Of a stretch of DNA of 64,000 bases, positions 61,114 through 64,000 are shown piece after piece. Location of the stretch: the NCBI GenBank assembly GCA_947095535.1, contig OX352774.1, forward strand, positions 117,059,996 to 117,123,995. The letters run 5' to 3'. The stretch's first letter is position 1, and each line of letters begins with the position of its first letter. Source of the DNA: Poecilobothrus nobilitatus (taxonomy: Eukaryota; Arthropoda; Insecta; Diptera; Dolichopodidae). A program made the translations under genes and the position numbers. The notes beneath the pieces were generated by a model. The model searched no databases. It had not been told where the DNA came from and worked only from the letters and a program-made list of their open reading frames with translations.

Positions 61114-61965
61114 AGGCAGGGAGAAATAAAGCCTAGAGCAATAGGATCTGATAGACTTTATTGCACAATTGAGTTGAGAAATAAGATCTAATTGGTAAAA
61201 TTTCGTGGTATGGCTTATTTCTTATTTCAAAGAGAATTAAAGCCTATAGGCTTTATGTCACTTTAGAAATGTTATATTATTATTATATTATTCCGATTCC
61301 AAATTTGCAGCCGACTGTAAAATCCGAATATTTTCAACAGTTTTCAAACAATTTTCTATATTTTGGTCAACCTTTAGCTTTCGCGCTCTCCCCTTCGAGC
61401 CACTCTTACTCTTCTCTTTTGTTTTACAGTCCTTCATAATCATTTATATTCATATTTCGGAAAAAAAGGCAATCCAGATTTTGTAACCAACTCTAATAAC
61501 TGAACTAAGTTCGACAAAATTATTACATTAAAAAGTTAAATAAGTTTGAATGGTGAATTTAAACAAAATTCTTCTTCATTTACTTGGTCAACTTATTTCA
61601 TTATTAAAATACACTGACTGACGGACGTACGGAGTGAAATGTGCAAAAAAAAAGAACTCATTTTATTACTTAATTAAACTGAAATATGGGAACTAAATTA
61701 TTAAAGGAAAATATTAAAAACTGTTATTATTGGAATAATAAATTACAATTAGACTTTAATTCCATTATTTAAAAAAAATTATTTGGCTTTATTTCACTTT
61801 GGAATGAGAAAAAAAGCCCATTACGGGTAATTTCGGCTTTATTTATTATTCAGCGATTTAGGCTTTATTTCTCATTTCAAAGTGAAATAAGGCATATTAG
61901 GCTTTATTTCTCATTTAAAAGTGGCTTATTAGGTTATATTGCTCTAGACCTTATTCCCACCCACC
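61114..61965. mobile_element. 852-bp MITE with 8-bp target duplication
   Basis: The two ends are inverted repeats, CCTAGAGCAATA at the left and GTCTAGAGCAATA as the complement of the right, with GGGA/AATAA between these and the outer edge. ATTTTTGG flanks the element at 61106-61113 and 61966-61973. AAATAAAGCC / GGCTTTATTTCTCATTTC words recur throughout in both orientations. The 8-bp duplication favours a hAT-type origin. No transposase. It interrupts a GTCY-repeat module whose sequence resumes on the other side. Confidence 0.9.
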
Positions 61966-61973
61966 ATTTTTGG

Positions 61974-62411
61974 TTACCTACAACTTAGACATATACAAAT
62001 ATATACAAATTTTTTCAAAATAAAACACAAAAAAATAAAAACAAAAAACAGAGGAAACAAACAAATTTTTATTGTATATTAGCAATATTATTAAATATTA
62101 TTACCCCATTCTTGTATTATCATATATTTTAATTATTTAATTTTCTCTTCTTTTGTACGCTGTACGCTGTATTGTTGTTATGTTGATGAGGCAAGAAAAT
62201 AATTATTTTTAGCCTTAGATAAAGAAACAAAAAGAAGTCTAACTTAAAATCTCACTTTAGACTTTAATGTTTTATTCCATTTCTTGAATTAGTGCGTTTT
62301 ATTTTAGTTTTTCTAATTCAAAGCAGTCAGGCATATCAATACAAAAACGTTTTAAGGAATTATTTTATTTGATTTTCAATTGTTTGTTTTCTTTTTTTTT
62401 TCAATTTTAAG
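61974..62411. other. AT-rich, nothing recognised
   Basis: The first 60 bp continue the repeat interrupted by the MITE. The rest is AT-rich and ends in TTTCAATTTTAAG, the acceptor-like site before the next feature. Confidence 0.5.
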
Positions 62412-63298
62412 GTTGTTCCTGATGTTCCATTGAACATTGATATGATGAATATATTGAACATCATAAAAATGATTTTGTTGCTCATGATGATCTTTCACTG
62501 GTCGATGAAGGTGTAGATGATATTTAACCCTTAAAAGCAAGAGCAATGTTTTTTGCTACTCAACGCACAGGAGGTACGAGTATTAAATATTCTTTTTTAA
62601 AAATTGATTAGAAAATTTCTTACTTTTTCTTTATATTTAAAAGTTTTAGGTGTATCAACATCTGATATTGTTGCACGTATTGTTAAAGATTACGATATAT
62701 ATATGCATATAATATTCAATATATTATATATATATTATGTATATTACATATGTGCATCGTAATTTAGCTAGAGACTATTCTGGTAAAGAATTAAATGTAT
62801 CATTCCTATCTGAAAAGAAATTTCGTTTACAAAATAAAATGGATGAATTAAAAGATCGTTCAAAACGTGTTATGAATGAAGTTAAACAGGATATAATATA
62901 ACAGGGAAGAAAAATCACGTGAATTAATTGATGCTTTTTTATTATTTTTTAGACGTGAACGTTTAAGTAATATATGGAATGAATCAAAAGGTAAAATAAT
63001 GCAAGCATTAAGCCCACCAAGTAGTCCAAGTGGTTCAATAAATGGTGATGATCAAAACGATACAGATGATGAAGATGAACATTGGGATGACGCTATTGAA
63101 AATGGACATGATTCTATTGATCGTGGTACATCATCTCCGCCATCAAAAACATCACATTCATCATCACAATTAAAAAAAAGTACATCAAATGGCGGTGGTA
63201 GTACATATTATTTAAGTAAAAGTTCTAGTACGAATAGTTTCAAAATAACACGTGCTGCTGAATCATTTGCTGATGAATATGAAAATTTAAATCGTTAG
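62412..63298 (+). pseudogene. Pcyt1: CTP:phosphocholine cytidylyltransferase, 3' part, damaged
   Basis: Pcyt1 makes CDP-choline, the rate-limiting step of phosphatidylcholine synthesis. The first exon (62412-62573) encodes VVPDVPL, YIEHHKNDFVAHDDLSLVDE and KARAMFFATQRTG. The second (62650-63298) encodes [56 protein letters not shown] and EEKSRELIDAFLLFF, then QALSPPSSP and an acidic/Ser-rich tail. The membrane-binding helix region and C-terminal tail are thus present. The 76-bp intron has GTACGA and TTTTAG ends. Lesions: a frame change near 62440, TAA in place of the Tyr codon of DDIY, a TA-rich insertion at about 62698-62757, and a stop and frame change near 62900. The catalytic half with HxGH was not found upstream. 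It is a genomic fragment or a badly sequenced gene. Confidence 0.85.
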
Positions 63299-64000
63299 AA
63301 AAAGAAACGACAATGGAAAATAATAAAATTAATAAGGAAAAATGTAAATAAAAGTATAACAGTCATCATCAAATCAGTAAAAGAAAACTTCATTACAACA
63401 AATACTTAAATTTTTTTAAGTAAAAAAGAAAAAAGGATAAAGAAAGCTTAAAAATAATAAATAAATAAATAATTTATGAGATTGTCCTAAAGTTTGTAAC
63501 AAAAAAAAAATTGCATCAAGAAAACACACTTCAATTGCATTCTTCATGCAAAAAAAAAAGAAAGAAAAAAAGTTACAAAAAATTGAATTTTGAAGGGTAC
63601 AGGAGCAAGGAAATCCTATAATAAAAATATTAATGGAACATAAATAGAAGAAAAAGATTAGGATGATAACTGTAAAAGTAGAAGAAAAATCGTAAGAAGT
63701 TAATTTAGAAAAAAAAAAAGACAAAACAACAAAATATGAATTACCCAAATGATTAATTTTGTATTTATTTGTATCTTTTCTTTTATTTTTTGTGTTTTTT
63801 TTTGCTGTTACAAGTATAATTTTATTTTTTTAATGTTGAAAATTCATTTTTTTTTTATCAGTTATATTTTTTTTTTTTTAAAATATTATTAGAATTTAAG
63901 AAAAAGTTATTTAAATTAAAAAAAAAAAAAAACAATCGAAATTAAAAATATAATTAAAGAAAAAAAATTGATTTTGAAAAGAAAACAAATTTCTTTTTAT
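63299..64000. other. Probable 3' UTR and A/T-rich flank of the Pcyt1 copy
   Basis: After the TAG stop the sequence has A-rich runs and AATAAA-like signals (AAATAAATAAATAA at about 63457-63472). No further coding sequence was seen. The 110-codon minus-strand frame at 63416-63748 is the complement of A-runs. Confidence 0.5.

Noticed and set aside
63416..63748. 110-codon minus-strand frame
   Set aside because: Phe/Leu-rich translation of the complement of A-rich 3' flanking DNA.

Overview
The window is AT-rich animal DNA, almost certainly an insect and most likely a fly (Diptera). The coding exons resemble Drosophila proteins, introns are GT-AG, and the intergenic DNA is full of elements with GTCY-type microsatellites next to a conserved core, an architecture I know from the dipteran mini-me repeats. 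I see no rRNA, genuine tRNA, CRISPR array or prokaryotic feature. The species cannot be named from the sequence.

The backbone is one plus-strand gene, a transmembrane adenylyl cyclase that most resembles AC8/Ac78C. Twelve exons can be placed between 5058 and 52496. They encode the first catalytic domain (C1: 5058-5191, 7111-7200, 12915-13076, 13270-13406, 28947-29087), the variable C1b linker (29462-30077, 31226-31345, 33470-33609), the start of the second membrane domain (37487-37641) and part of the second catalytic domain (C2: 48166-48346, 48489-48559, 52376-52496). The N-terminus and first membrane domain lie upstream of the window. The rest of the second membrane domain, the conserved YMAASGL segment of C2 and the C-terminal end of C2 were not found. 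At 48559 the C2 coding sequence runs straight into a LINE fragment, so this copy is either broken, spliced in an unusual way, or misassembled.

The introns are a graveyard of transposable elements. They hold a hAT element whose transposase is broken by a 10-bp tandem duplication (7468-10058). They also hold a family of about 1.6-kb non-coding elements with a terminal hairpin and a GTCY tract (13906-15556, 27281-28910, 35788-37356 plus deleted copies), and a related family in which the interior has expanded into a 307-bp tandem array (53922-57338). There is a 3.8-kb terminal-inverted-repeat element containing a nested MITE (21314-25140), a PIF/Harbinger relic (45667-46943), an 852-bp MITE with a perfect 8-bp target duplication (61114-61965), two or three tRNA-derived SINE families, and at least eight non-LTR retrotransposon fragments. 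One SINE contains a LINE insertion, and both target-site duplications are still legible (49438-52182).

At the right edge (62412-63298) lies the 3' part of a CTP:phosphocholine cytidylyltransferase gene. It keeps an intron but carries a stop, frame changes and an AT-rich insertion, and no upstream exons were found. No new defence or metabolic system is evident. What deserves attention is the repeat biology (hairpin + GTCY families, satellite birth inside an element, nested insertions) and the state of the adenylyl cyclase.
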